Assembly: GCA_040905285.1 (NCBI GenBank)
Contig: JBBDRV010000217.1
Location: 1 to 18,014, forward strand
DNA: 18,014 nt
Direction of reading: 5' to 3'
Source of the DNA: JBBDRV01 sp040905285
Lineage (GTDB): Bacteria; Bacteroidota; Rhodothermia; Balneolales; Balneolaceae
Position 1 is the stretch's first letter. Each line of letters opens with the position of its first letter. Position numbers and translations under genes: made by a program. The notes below the pieces were generated by a model. It saw only the letters and a list, made by a program, of their open reading frames with translations. It was not told the origin of the DNA and searched no databases. Positions 1-6,397 of this stretch are shown here, one piece after another.

Positions 1-55
1 GATGAACGCTCTCGTAAAGCGTAGGCCAGCGGTTCAAATCCGCTCACCGGCTCCA
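1..55 (+). tRNA. tRNA-Thr(CGT), 3' part
   Basis: This is the 3' part of a tRNA gene; the 5' acceptor strand and most of the D-arm lie before the window. The anticodon stem is ACGCT (6-10) paired with AGCGT (18-22) around the 7-base loop CTCGTAA, which puts anticodon CGT behind U33, so it reads the threonine codon ACG. The T-arm is AGCGG (28-32), loop TTCAAAT, CCGCT (40-44). The 3' acceptor strand CACCGGC (45-51) is followed by discriminator T and an encoded CCA (53-55). The missing 5' strand should read GCCGGTG. No clear terminator follows it. Confidence 0.92.
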
Positions 56-347
56 GTCTCTCTTCAGTAGACGTATGTTATCGGTTTCTCCTCAGTACTT
101 ATGTCAGCAGCGGGACAGCAGCGGGGTTGGCGCAATCCGGTGTAGGATTTCAACCCAGGTGCCGGCAGTTTTCGGTTACGGGGGGATGAGAATTCAAGCT
201 TATATGCATCTGCTGGCTGTCTTTTCCTGCCGGACTTTTTTATTGAGCGGGAACCTTTTCTGCCCATTTTACATATATAATATATATAGCAGATAAGAGA
301 GAAATGACGATGAGAAGAAAAAAAGATATATCCAAAGGGGAGGAATC
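56..347. other. Gene-free spacer between tRNA-Thr and the SPW gene
   Basis: I see no convincing gene in this stretch of just under 300 bases. It holds a small tandem duplication of CAGCAGCGGG(A/G) at 105-115 and 116-126, and an AT-rich run near 273-289 that probably contains the -10 region of the downstream gene. Short ORFs on both strands here have no recognisable protein character. Confidence 0.5.
276..281 (+). promoter_or_regulatory. Possible -10 element (TATAAT) for the SPW gene
   Basis: A perfect TATAAT lies inside an alternating TA run about 70 bases before the ATG. No good -35 element sits at the right distance: TTGAGC at 243-248 is too far away. The call rests on the -10 hexamer alone and the AT-rich context could give it by chance. 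Confidence 0.28.
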
Positions 348-722
348 ATGAAACTAATTTCCACTCGCATTCATGGGACCTTCGATTATTTATTTGCACT
401 AACCATGATAGTTTCTCCCTGGCTGTTTGGTTTTGCCAGGTATGATTCCGCCATGTGGGTTCCCATCCTGCTGGGTCTGTTTGTGATCATTTACAGTTTT
501 TTTACTGATTACGAACGGGGAGTAATACCCGATATATGCGTAAAGACAAACCTGTGCCTCGACGGACTTGCCGGAGTTTTCCTTGCAGTTTCCCCCTGGC
601 TGTTTGGTTTTGCCAATATTGTCTACGTTCCGCATCTTATCGTGGGATTGGCTGGAATGGCCGCTGCCCTTCTGACAGTAAAAGAACCGGCCGCACCACC
701 CAGGCGCGCAACCGTTGAATAA
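348..722 (+). CDS. SPW-repeat integral membrane protein
   Basis: A 124-residue hydrophobic protein with two copies of the motif SPWLFGFA, at residues 23-30 and 82-89, each inside a predicted membrane helix. This is the hallmark of the SPW repeat family (Pfam SPW). About four transmembrane segments are expected: roughly 13-30, 36-52, 70-88 and 93-109. A charged loop (about 53-66) lies between the halves and the tail is Pro/Arg-rich. The family's function is not established. The ATG at 348 is supported by a strong Shine-Dalgarno sequence (GGGGAGG, about 338-344). The gene converges with the C69 peptidase gene, 41 bases away. The two halves also match closely at DNA level, so the internal duplication looks recent or under constraint. 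Confidence 0.88.
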   Translation: MKLISTRIHGTFDYLFALTMIVSPWLFGFARYDSAMWVPILLGLFVIIYSFFTDYERGVIPDICVKTNLCLDGLAGVFLAVSPWLFGFANIVYVPHLIVGLAGMAAALLTVKEPAAPPRRATVE

Positions 723-763
723 CCGCATGCACGCTGGACAGCTTCTGTAAATTCCTTCTCCTG

Positions 764-2305
764 TCAGCGGAGATCCCTGTAGATTTCGTCCGCGGAATAC
801 TCCGGTCTTTCAAACAGCAATGACGACCTCAGTTCGATACTGCGGGTCAGTGTACTGACTATCTCCAGAGCCCGCAAAGAATGGGTATTGCTGTAATCGG
901 TCAAATAGGCATTCGCAAGCTCACGCTCCCCCGCCTGAAGCAGAGTCCCGGCGGTTTTTTCAACCTTTTCTTTCTGGTCCTCTCTCATCATCTGCTCAAA
1001 TGCATTCAGCGTTCTGTGAACCTCCGGATAGAACATGTTGAAACGCTCACTGAAAGCTTCTTCATCGGGCCACTCTGTGCCGGCCGCCTCCCGGGGGGCA
1101 TCCACAGCGTAAAATAGCCGCTTGAACGTATGATAAGCATAGCGGGTTGCTTCCTGAACCTGAAGCTGCTGTGGCAGGAAACCATCTGATTCATCAACAC
1201 TCAGATATCTCCCCCATTTGAATTCGACCGGCACATCTTCCATCCCGATGTAATAAGGCACAAACGGACTTGTCAATGCCGGAGATACTGTCGCCCACAG
1301 GGTTCTCAGCTCCGCCGGGACATCATCCCTCAGATGGGCGACAGTACCGTATCCTGCGGTTTGCCCGGTGATAATCGTACTTCGAACAGCTTCCTTCATA
1401 TCTTCAAGACTCACCGGCGCCTTTTGGCTCAGCCACTCTTCCATTTTTTCAACAATATCGTCCCTCATCTGGATTCCGGGTACTTCGGGCTGCCTGTCCG
1501 TCCCGTACACCCTGTTCACGTTAAAAGGGCCATCCCTGTCCGGATCATACCAGCCCCGCTCAACAGCAAACGAGATCAGGTTATCCGACCCCATAAAATC
1601 AGGGTGCTCCTGGTAGTTATCAGGAATTTCTCCTATATAGCCGGGACGCGATACACGAACTTCGTCTGATCCGAGTCTTTCCGCGACCCACAACCCCTGT
1701 CCGCCCGCAAATTCGATAAGCACCCACCCTTCAGTGACATCGGCAAACAGGTGAGAATTGCCGCCATAGGTGGCATATCCATGCTCATCGACCAGCCGAC
1801 CAACTATTTCTGCGGCCTCACGTGCAGATGATGCCCGCTCCATCGCAATTCGTGATAAATCACTGTAGGAAAGACCTTTTTGCGGATCCGGGGTCATGTC
1901 AACCAGCTCGGAACGCGACGGAGACCAAATGTCTCTTGCCGCAACATTATGTTCATTCAGTCCTCCATTTTCCAGAGGGGCGGGGTAGCCGGCGTAGGAA
2001 GAATATTTTACAGCAATATATTTAAAGGTCTCCGAAGACTGTGGTATCCCGAATCTCACACCGGGAAATCTGGCGTCTTCAGTAATACCCACACACAGGG
2101 TCGCACCCGGTTCATGTTTTACCCCCGGAACAACTTCAATCCAGTGACTGGACGGTTCGTCTCCGTAGCCGCCCAGGAGAACACTTCCGTCTTCGGTAAG
2201 ATCGCTTCCGACATAAAGCCCCACACTGGCCATCGCGGGACCGGCAAACAGACAGGACAGAATAAACACTGTATTATAAACCAGAGATGAGGTTTTCTTG
2301 ACCAT
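764..2305 (-). CDS. Secreted peptidase family C69 (dipeptidase-like Ntn-hydrolase) with Ser in place of the nucleophilic Cys
   Basis: A 513-residue protein of peptidase family C69 (the PepD/secernin group of Ntn-hydrolases). Residues 1-26 form a classical signal peptide: KK at 3-4, a hydrophobic core, and a likely cleavage after AMA. Family landmarks follow: YVGSDLTEDGSVLLGG near the mature N-terminus, NGGLNEHNVAARDIWSPS in the middle of the N-terminal half, and a YGGNSHL...GWVLIEFAGGQGLW block. Family members normally expose a Cys as the first mature residue, and this residue is the nucleophile. Here the aligned residue is Ser27 (codon AGT), exactly at the predicted cleavage site. Ser works in other Ntn-hydrolases, so the enzyme may be an altered hydrolase or may be inactive. 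ATG start; only a weak ribosome binding site is visible. It is probably transcribed alone and faces the gene-free region upstream of rlpA. Confidence 0.87.
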   Translation of the reverse strand: MVKKTSSLVYNTVFILSCLFAGPAMASVGLYVGSDLTEDGSVLLGGYGDEPSSHWIEVVPGVKHEPGATLCVGITEDARFPGVRFGIPQSSETFKYIAVKYSSYAGYPAPLENGGLNEHNVAARDIWSPSRSELVDMTPDPQKGLSYSDLSRIAMERASSAREAAEIVGRLVDEHGYATYGGNSHLFADVTEGWVLIEFAGGQGLWVAERLGSDEVRVSRPGYIGEIPDNYQEHPDFMGSDNLISFAVERGWYDPDRDGPFNVNRVYGTDRQPEVPGIQMRDDIVEKMEEWLSQKAPVSLEDMKEAVRSTIITGQTAGYGTVAHLRDDVPAELRTLWATVSPALTSPFVPYYIGMEDVPVEFKWGRYLSVDESDGFLPQQLQVQEATRYAYHTFKRLFYAVDAPREAAGTEWPDEEAFSERFNMFYPEVHRTLNAFEQMMREDQKEKVEKTAGTLLQAGERELANAYLTDYSNTHSLRALEIVSTLTRSIELRSSLLFERPEYSADEIYRDLR

Positions 2306-2625
2306 ACTTCGATTGTATTTAGTGGAGGATATTGATACCTGCTTTGCAGTCAGCTTGAATGGACTGCATACGGATTGTATCCAACTTACTGTTGAATCTT
2401 CTTATATACAAAGGCAGGGCTGATTTCAACCATTCAGAAGTGATTTCATTAAGATGCTACCCCATGGAAATCAATGCCTCGTGACATCAACGGCAGGGAT
2501 GAAGCCGGGAAACCGGAGAGGAGTAATCCCGCACGGCAGGCAAGCATGATTCTACATTGCGAAATTTCTGCAGTTTTTTATTATTATTGACAGCATCAAA
2601 TCATCTACAATTAAATTGTCCGCTG
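2306..2625. other. Divergent gene-free region with a compact hairpin
   Basis: About 320 bases between the divergent C69 gene and rlpA, with no convincing protein gene. From 2491 to 2540 the sequence is structured. GGGAT (2496-2500) can pair with ATCCC (2526-2530), enclosing an inner stem CCGG (2505-2508)/CCGG (2513-2516) closed by a GAAA tetraloop. The whole is flanked by direct repeats CGGCAGG at 2491-2497 and 2534-2540. A further 6-bp inverted repeat GATTTC/GAAATC lies at 2442-2447 and 2467-2472. It does not match a riboswitch core that I know; a resemblance to cobalamin riboswitches is too weak to claim. It could be a leader, a small RNA or a protein-binding site. Confidence 0.45.
2587..2616 (+). 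promoter_or_regulatory. Possible sigma-70-like promoter for rlpA
   Basis: A perfect -35 TTGACA (2587-2592) is followed after 18 bases by TTAAAT (2611-2616, four of six matches to TATAAT). Transcription would then begin around 2622-2624, only a few bases before the preferred ATG at 2626. The mRNA would be nearly leaderless, which fits the absence of a Shine-Dalgarno sequence there. Primary sigma factors of this bacterial group may prefer other spacing, so the call is tentative. Confidence 0.33.
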
Positions 2626-3312
2626 ATGCCTGGTTTACAAAAACCTGTTGCTTTAATCCTGTTTCTTATTTTTACCGGGTTTGTTTTTTCCTCTTGCGGT
2701 GTGGTAAAAAACGGTACAGTTACAGAGAGGCCGGAAGAAAATTTTGCTGAAACAGGTTCCCTGATCCAGGAAGGGCAGGCCAGCTGGTACGGGCCTAAGT
2801 TTCATGGAAAGCTTACCGCCAATGGAGAAATATATGACATGGATGATCTTACCGCTGCACACCGGACGCTGCCATTCAATACAAAAGTCAGGGTAACGAA
2901 CAAGGCAAACGGTAAAAGCGTCGACGTTAGAATCAATGACCGCGGACCGTATGTTGGAAACCGGATAATCGACCTTTCACGCCAGGCTGCCAGGGAAATC
3001 GACATGATGGATGCCGGCGTCGGCAACATTACTATTAACTTGCTGAACGAAGGAGACCGGCCGATCACCAGTTCCAATAGCAGCAGCAGAGAATCTTTTA
3101 CCGTCCAGCTCGCTTCTTTTGATACAGAACAGCGGGCTGTTGAGGAATCAGGAAAAATCAGCGGATCGGAAGTTGTTCAGATACCGGTGGGCGGCCGGAA
3201 CATCTACCGGGTGTATTATGGAACGTACACCTCTGCCGCTGATGCGGAGAAGAAAATGAGGGAGATGAGAAGACGGGGCATTGTCGGCTTTGTAAAACAA
3301 CGGGAAAATTAG
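2626..3312 (+). CDS. rlpA: RlpA-like septal ring lytic transglycosylase lipoprotein with SPOR domain
   Basis: A 228-residue lipoprotein. I chose the ATG at 2626 over a possible TTG at 2557 because it gives a proper lipoprotein signal: a hydrophobic stretch then FSSC with Cys24 as the lipidated residue. Next comes the RlpA double-psi beta-barrel domain (about 49-140), starting ASWYGPKFHGK. Glu68, His79 and Asp105 (in NDRGPY) match the spacing of the catalytic Glu/His/Asp of Pseudomonas RlpA. The C-terminal part (about 156-228, ESFTVQLASF onward) is a SPOR domain, which binds denuded septal peptidoglycan. The protein is expected on the periplasmic face of the outer membrane, where RlpA cleaves naked glycan strands during daughter-cell separation. 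crtI follows 62 bases downstream with no visible terminator between them, so the two may be cotranscribed. No obvious Shine-Dalgarno sequence precedes the start. Confidence 0.9.
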   Translation: MPGLQKPVALILFLIFTGFVFSSCGVVKNGTVTERPEENFAETGSLIQEGQASWYGPKFHGKLTANGEIYDMDDLTAAHRTLPFNTKVRVTNKANGKSVDVRINDRGPYVGNRIIDLSRQAAREIDMMDAGVGNITINLLNEGDRPITSSNSSSRESFTVQLASFDTEQRAVEESGKISGSEVVQIPVGGRNIYRVYYGTYTSAADAEKKMREMRRRGIVGFVKQREN

Positions 3313-3374
3313 CGCAAAGCTCACAAGCCGCAAGAATTATCGACCGCGGGGCGGACAGCTGCCAAAAGAACACC

Positions 3375-4853
3375 ATGAAAAAAAACATCATTGTAATCGG
3401 TTCCGGGTTTGGAGGACTTGCAGCTGCTTCGAGACTGCTTTCGCAGGGTCATCATGTCTCACTGTTTGAAAAAAGGGATAAAGCAGGCGGACGGGCATAC
3501 CTGTATGAAACAGGCGGTTTCAAATTCGACGGAGGGCCTACTGTCATTACAGCCCCGTTTATGTTCGATGATCTCTTCACCCGGGCCGGCAGGAATCGTG
3601 AAGATTATATCAGATTTATTCCCCTCGACCCCTATTACAGAATCTTTGATCATAACGGGGAGAGCTTTGATTACAGAAGCAGCCACGAAGAGATGCTGGC
3701 CGAGATTGGAAAACGCAGTCCGGCGGACAGGCAGGGGTATAGCACCTTCCTAAAATCCACAAAAGCGATTTTTGACAAGGCTTTTACCGAACTTTCTGAC
3801 AAGCCTTTCCTGTCCGTAGGTGATATGGTAAGGGTGGTCCCTGATCTGCTCCGTCTGCGCTCCCATCAGTCCGTATATACCCACGTCTCCCGTTTTATAG
3901 ATGATGAATTCCTTCAACGCTGCTTTTCCTTTCACCCTTTATTAGTCGGCGGGAATCCCTTTGATACGACATCTGTCTATTCACTGATCCATTATCTTGA
4001 ACGAAACTGGGGTGTTCATTATCCCGAGGGAGGCACCAATACTGTCGTGGATGCTCTTGTAACCCTTATCCGGGAACAGGGCGGGGATATTTATCTGGAT
4101 ACGGAAATTGATAAAATTCTGGTTGAGGACGGTCGTGCAACCGGTATCAGGATGAAAGGCGGTGGCATTCATCGGGCTGACACAGTCGTTTCAAATGCAG
4201 ATGTGGCATTTACCTACAAGCGTCTGGTTGCACCGGAACATCGGCTGACATATACGGACAAGAAGCTGGACAGCATGAAATACAGCATGTCGCTGTTTGT
4301 TATCTATTTCGGAACCAACAGGCGATACCCCGATTCCAACCTGTCCCATCACAATATCATATTGGGTAAACGTTTCAGGGGTCTGCTGGATGACATATTT
4401 CATCATAAAACACTGTCAGATGATTTCTCCCTTTACCTGCATGTTCCTACGAAAACCGACCCGTCAATCGCTCCGGACGGTTGTGAATCCTTTTATGTTC
4501 TGTCGCCGGTACCCCACCTGGACAGCAAAACCGACTGGAAAAGACAGGCACAGCCCTACAGGGATGCGATCATGAAATTTCTCGAGGACAACTATCTTCC
4601 GGACCTCCGGAAAAACATTATCGCTGAACATATCATCAGTCCCCTGCACTTCCGGGATACACTGAACAGCTATAAGGGAGCCGCTTTTTCTTTTGAGCCC
4701 ATCCTTACCCAGTCTGCCTGGTTCCGACCCCATAACAGGAGCGAGGACGTAGAAGAGCTTTATTTTGTAGGCGCAGGAACCCATCCGGGGGCAGGGCTGC
4801 CCGGCGTGCTTTCATCTGCAAAGATAACCGGGGATTTGATCGGCCGGGCATAG
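3375..4853 (+). CDS. crtI: Phytoene desaturase (CrtI-type, FAD-dependent)
   Basis: A 492-residue flavoprotein of normal CrtI length. The N-terminus has the dinucleotide-binding fold: IIVIGSGFGGLAAASRL (5-21), then an acidic Glu32 at the end of the second strand and GGRA (38-41). FKFDGGPTVIT is a CrtI substrate-domain landmark. The C-terminal carotenoid-desaturase signature is YFVGAGTHPGAGLPGVLSSA (463-482). The enzyme desaturates 15-cis-phytoene stepwise towards lycopene at the membrane. CrtN, CrtD or other relatives share the fold, but the overall pattern fits CrtI best. No phytoene synthase (crtB), cyclase or ketolase gene is in the window, so the rest of the pathway must lie elsewhere. The gene follows rlpA by 62 bases and is convergent with the transaldolase gene. 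The ATG has no visible Shine-Dalgarno sequence. Confidence 0.92.
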   Translation: MKKNIIVIGSGFGGLAAASRLLSQGHHVSLFEKRDKAGGRAYLYETGGFKFDGGPTVITAPFMFDDLFTRAGRNREDYIRFIPLDPYYRIFDHNGESFDYRSSHEEMLAEIGKRSPADRQGYSTFLKSTKAIFDKAFTELSDKPFLSVGDMVRVVPDLLRLRSHQSVYTHVSRFIDDEFLQRCFSFHPLLVGGNPFDTTSVYSLIHYLERNWGVHYPEGGTNTVVDALVTLIREQGGDIYLDTEIDKILVEDGRATGIRMKGGGIHRADTVVSNADVAFTYKRLVAPEHRLTYTDKKLDSMKYSMSLFVIYFGTNRRYPDSNLSHHNIILGKRFRGLLDDIFHHKTLSDDFSLYLHVPTKTDPSIAPDGCESFYVLSPVPHLDSKTDWKRQAQPYRDAIMKFLEDNYLPDLRKNIIAEHIISPLHFRDTLNSYKGAAFSFEPILTQSAWFRPHNRSEDVEELYFVGAGTHPGAGLPGVLSSAKITGDLIGRA

Positions 4854-4911
4854 TTGCCTGGCGTTCCTTCCCTCTACAGGTCATTGTAAAGGGAAATCCC
4901 ACTAACGTGTT

Positions 4912-4929
4912 CCGGGCTATTCAGCCCTG
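4912..4929. terminator. Weak hairpin between convergent crtI and transaldolase genes
   Basis: GGGCT (4914-4918) pairs with AGCCC (4923-4927) around the loop ATTC, with two further pairs possible outside a mismatch. It sits in the only spacer between two converging genes. A run of six T follows on the plus strand at 4944-4949, but 16 bases beyond the stem and inside the end of the opposing gene. Factor-independent termination is possible but not well supported. Confidence 0.33.
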
Positions 4930-4940
4930 AGGGTGAACAT

Positions 4941-5603
4941 TCATTTTTTCCCGATTTTTTGCTGGAGGGAATCCCAGTCATTCAAAAATCTCTCCAGTCC
5001 GATATCTGTAAGCGGATGCTTTAGCAATGCTTCGATCACACTCAGCGGCATCGTGGCGACATCGGCTCCATAGCGGGCTGCTTCCATCACATGCATCGGA
5101 TGACGTATACTTGCTGCAAGTACTTCTGTTTCATATCCGTAATTGCCATAAATAGTCACTATATCGGCAATCAGGTCCATTCCTTCACTCGAAATATCAT
5201 CCAGACGGCCGACGAATGGTGATATGTATGACGCACCCGCTTTTGCGGCAATCAACGCCTGAGTGGCGGAAAAACAGAGGGTGCAATTTGTTCGTATTCC
5301 TTCCTCTGCCAGGGTTTTAATGGCTTTTATTCCTTCTTTGATCAGCGGAATTTTAACTACTACGTTGTCAGCAATAGCCGCCAGTTTCCTGCCTTCCGCC
5401 ACCATATCCGCATAATCGGTGGCAACAACTTCAGCAGAAATATCCCCTTCAACCATGGAGCATATTTTGGCTATGTGCGCTTCGAAATCCTCAACTCCTA
5501 TTTTGGCACAGAGACTGGGATTGGTTGTAACCCCATCCAGGACTCCCAGTGCATTAGCCTCTTTTATTTCATTTAGATCGGCGGTATCAATAAAAAATTT
5601 CAT
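4941..5603 (-). CDS. tal: Small transaldolase (TalC/FSA-like family)
   Basis: A 220-residue single-domain (beta/alpha)8 class I aldolase of the small transaldolase / fructose-6-phosphate aldolase family. Visible motifs are FIDTAD (4-9), GVTTNPSL (24-31), the Schiff-base lysine Lys84 in VVVKIPL, TLCFSATQAL (108-117), SPFVGRLDD (128-136), and VLAASIRHP followed by ATMPLSVI near the end. The position that is Gln59 in E. coli FsaA is Glu58 here, and the position of FsaA Tyr131 is Phe130. Both substitutions are typical of true transaldolases. The likely role is transfer of dihydroxyacetone from fructose-6-P or sedoheptulose-7-P in the non-oxidative pentose phosphate pathway, in the cytoplasm. ATG start; the upstream region is shared with a divergent small ORF. 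Confidence 0.9.
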   Translation of the reverse strand: MKFFIDTADLNEIKEANALGVLDGVTTNPSLCAKIGVEDFEAHIAKICSMVEGDISAEVVATDYADMVAEGRKLAAIADNVVVKIPLIKEGIKAIKTLAEEGIRTNCTLCFSATQALIAAKAGASYISPFVGRLDDISSEGMDLIADIVTIYGNYGYETEVLAASIRHPMHVMEAARYGADVATMPLSVIEALLKHPLTDIGLERFLNDWDSLQQKIGKK

Positions 5604-5641
5604 ATGGGTAACCTACACGTTGATATTAAGCTGTCGATGCT

Positions 5642-5669
5642 TTGAAAAAACTTTTTCCTGTTCTATAAA
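5642..5669 (+). promoter_or_regulatory. Sigma-70-like promoter upstream of the small ORF and ytxH
   Basis: TTGAAA (5642-5647) and TATAAA (5664-5669) are separated by 16 bases, in an AT-rich stretch of the divergent spacer between the transaldolase gene and a plus-strand ORF. Transcription would start near 5676, about 15 bases before the ATG at 5691. Each hexamer is one base from consensus, which makes this one of the better promoter candidates in the window. Confidence 0.42.
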
Positions 5670-5690
5670 ATAAAATATTTCTCCGGTAGA

Positions 5691-5939
5691 ATGTGCAGTG
5701 CCGCCGGACGGCACAACTTATACACCAAATACGAGTATTTCAATACCGGCGGGAACTATACGAAACACAGCACCCTTCAAGCTCTTGCTGTAATTAATAT
5801 GCCGCATTTGGTTTATAACGACAAAGACGTTTTATATATTGAATCAAGCGGCAGGATTCCCGGTAGCAAATACGATCGGATTTCAGGGATAGATGTCAGA
5901 TGGAATTACCAGATGGAATATCAGTCTTCAGGCAACTAA
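5691..5939 (+). CDS. Small hypothetical protein, possibly a remnant of a beta-strand-rich protein
   Basis: An 82-residue ORF that I do not recognise. It has no signal peptide or membrane helix. It is rich in Tyr, Asn, Gly and Ser and has alternating polar/apolar stretches (for example HLVYNDKDVLYIESSG and GIDVRWNYQMEYQ), which suggests beta-strands like those ending outer-membrane barrel proteins. A good promoter-like sequence lies immediately upstream, no other gene fills the space, and ytxH follows 55 bases on. There is no clear Shine-Dalgarno sequence. The reading frame stays open upstream of the ATG only to about 5646. It may be a small lineage-specific gene, a 5'-truncated remnant, or a chance ORF. 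Confidence 0.42.
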   Translation: MCSAAGRHNLYTKYEYFNTGGNYTKHSTLQALAVINMPHLVYNDKDVLYIESSGRIPGSKYDRISGIDVRWNYQMEYQSSGN

Positions 5940-5994
5940 CCGGCCCGCATGGGCTAATCAATAGCAGGATTATATCAATACAAACGGACAGAAC

Positions 5995-6297
5995 ATGAGC
6001 AAGTCAACCAGAAGTTTTACATTCGGATTATTCAGTGGTGCGATTTTTGGTGCCGGCCTGGCACTTTTGTATGCACCGGATAAAGGCAGCCATACACGTG
6101 ATATTCTTTCCTATCGCCTTGTCAAATACAAGGACGACCTGAAGAAGATTATCAGCCAGCTTAAAAAGGAAAAGGAGAATCTGGTTTCCGATGCAAAGAA
6201 AAAAGGGGATGAAGTTGTATTGAATGCCAAACAGCGTGCCGACGACTTAATCCGGGAAGCTGAAAATCTTCTGGACAATATCGAAAAAACGAAATAA
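5995..6297 (+). CDS. YtxH domain-containing protein
   Basis: A 100-residue protein with the layout of the YtxH family. A glycine-rich membrane helix (about 8-26) ends in the family motif LLYAPDKG. A long, highly charged amphipathic helix then runs to the C-terminus (about 40-100), with Lys/Glu-rich heptads and Ala/Asp-rich turns (likely coiled coil). YtxH proteins are small membrane-anchored proteins linked in some bacteria to stress responses; their molecular role is unclear. The N-terminus is probably in the membrane and the helical tail cytoplasmic. The gene follows the small ORF by 55 bases, probably in one transcript, and ends in front of the strong hairpin shared with rpoC. The ATG at 5995 is the first in frame; no clear Shine-Dalgarno sequence is seen. 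Confidence 0.85.
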   Translation: MSKSTRSFTFGLFSGAIFGAGLALLYAPDKGSHTRDILSYRLVKYKDDLKKIISQLKKEKENLVSDAKKKGDEVVLNAKQRADDLIREAENLLDNIEKTK

Positions 6298-6335
6298 ATA
6301 CCTGCACGTTCCGGTTCATGCTGTTCGAACAAATG

Positions 6336-6370
6336 CAAAAGCCCCGGCCTTGTTGAGACCGGGGCTTTTG
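6336..6370. terminator. Bidirectional intrinsic terminator between ytxH and rpoC
   Basis: A 12-bp perfect stem, CAAAAGCCCCGG (6336-6347) with CCGGGGCTTTTG (6359-6370), closes an 11-base loop. On the plus strand it is followed by GTGTTTTTTC, a good U-tract for ytxH. On the minus strand the stem itself ends in CTTTTG and then CATTTG, which gives a U-rich end for rpoC. It lies in the short spacer between two converging genes, as expected for a shared terminator. Confidence 0.93.
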
Positions 6371-6397
6371 TGTTTTTTCTTTATATGTTCAAAAAGA

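Noticed and set aside
64..296. Two short ORFs on opposite strands in the first spacer
   Set aside because: They overlap each other, show no domain or signal character and lack ribosome binding sites, so they look like chance frames.
733..768. Imperfect inverted repeat GCTGGACAG / CTGTCAGC between the SPW and C69 genes as a terminator
   Set aside because: The stem has a bulge, the loop is 19 bases, the right arm overlaps the C69 stop codon, and no U-tract follows on either strand.
2491..2540. Possible cobalamin riboswitch
   Set aside because: Only the AGGGA...TCCCGC pairing resembles that class. The expected conserved core and upstream helices are missing, and rlpA is not a B12-related gene.
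2557..2625. Upstream TTG start extending RlpA by 23 residues
   Set aside because: The extension has no Shine-Dalgarno sequence, would spoil the N-terminal lipoprotein signal, and overlaps the likely promoter. The ATG at 2626 gives a normal lipobox.
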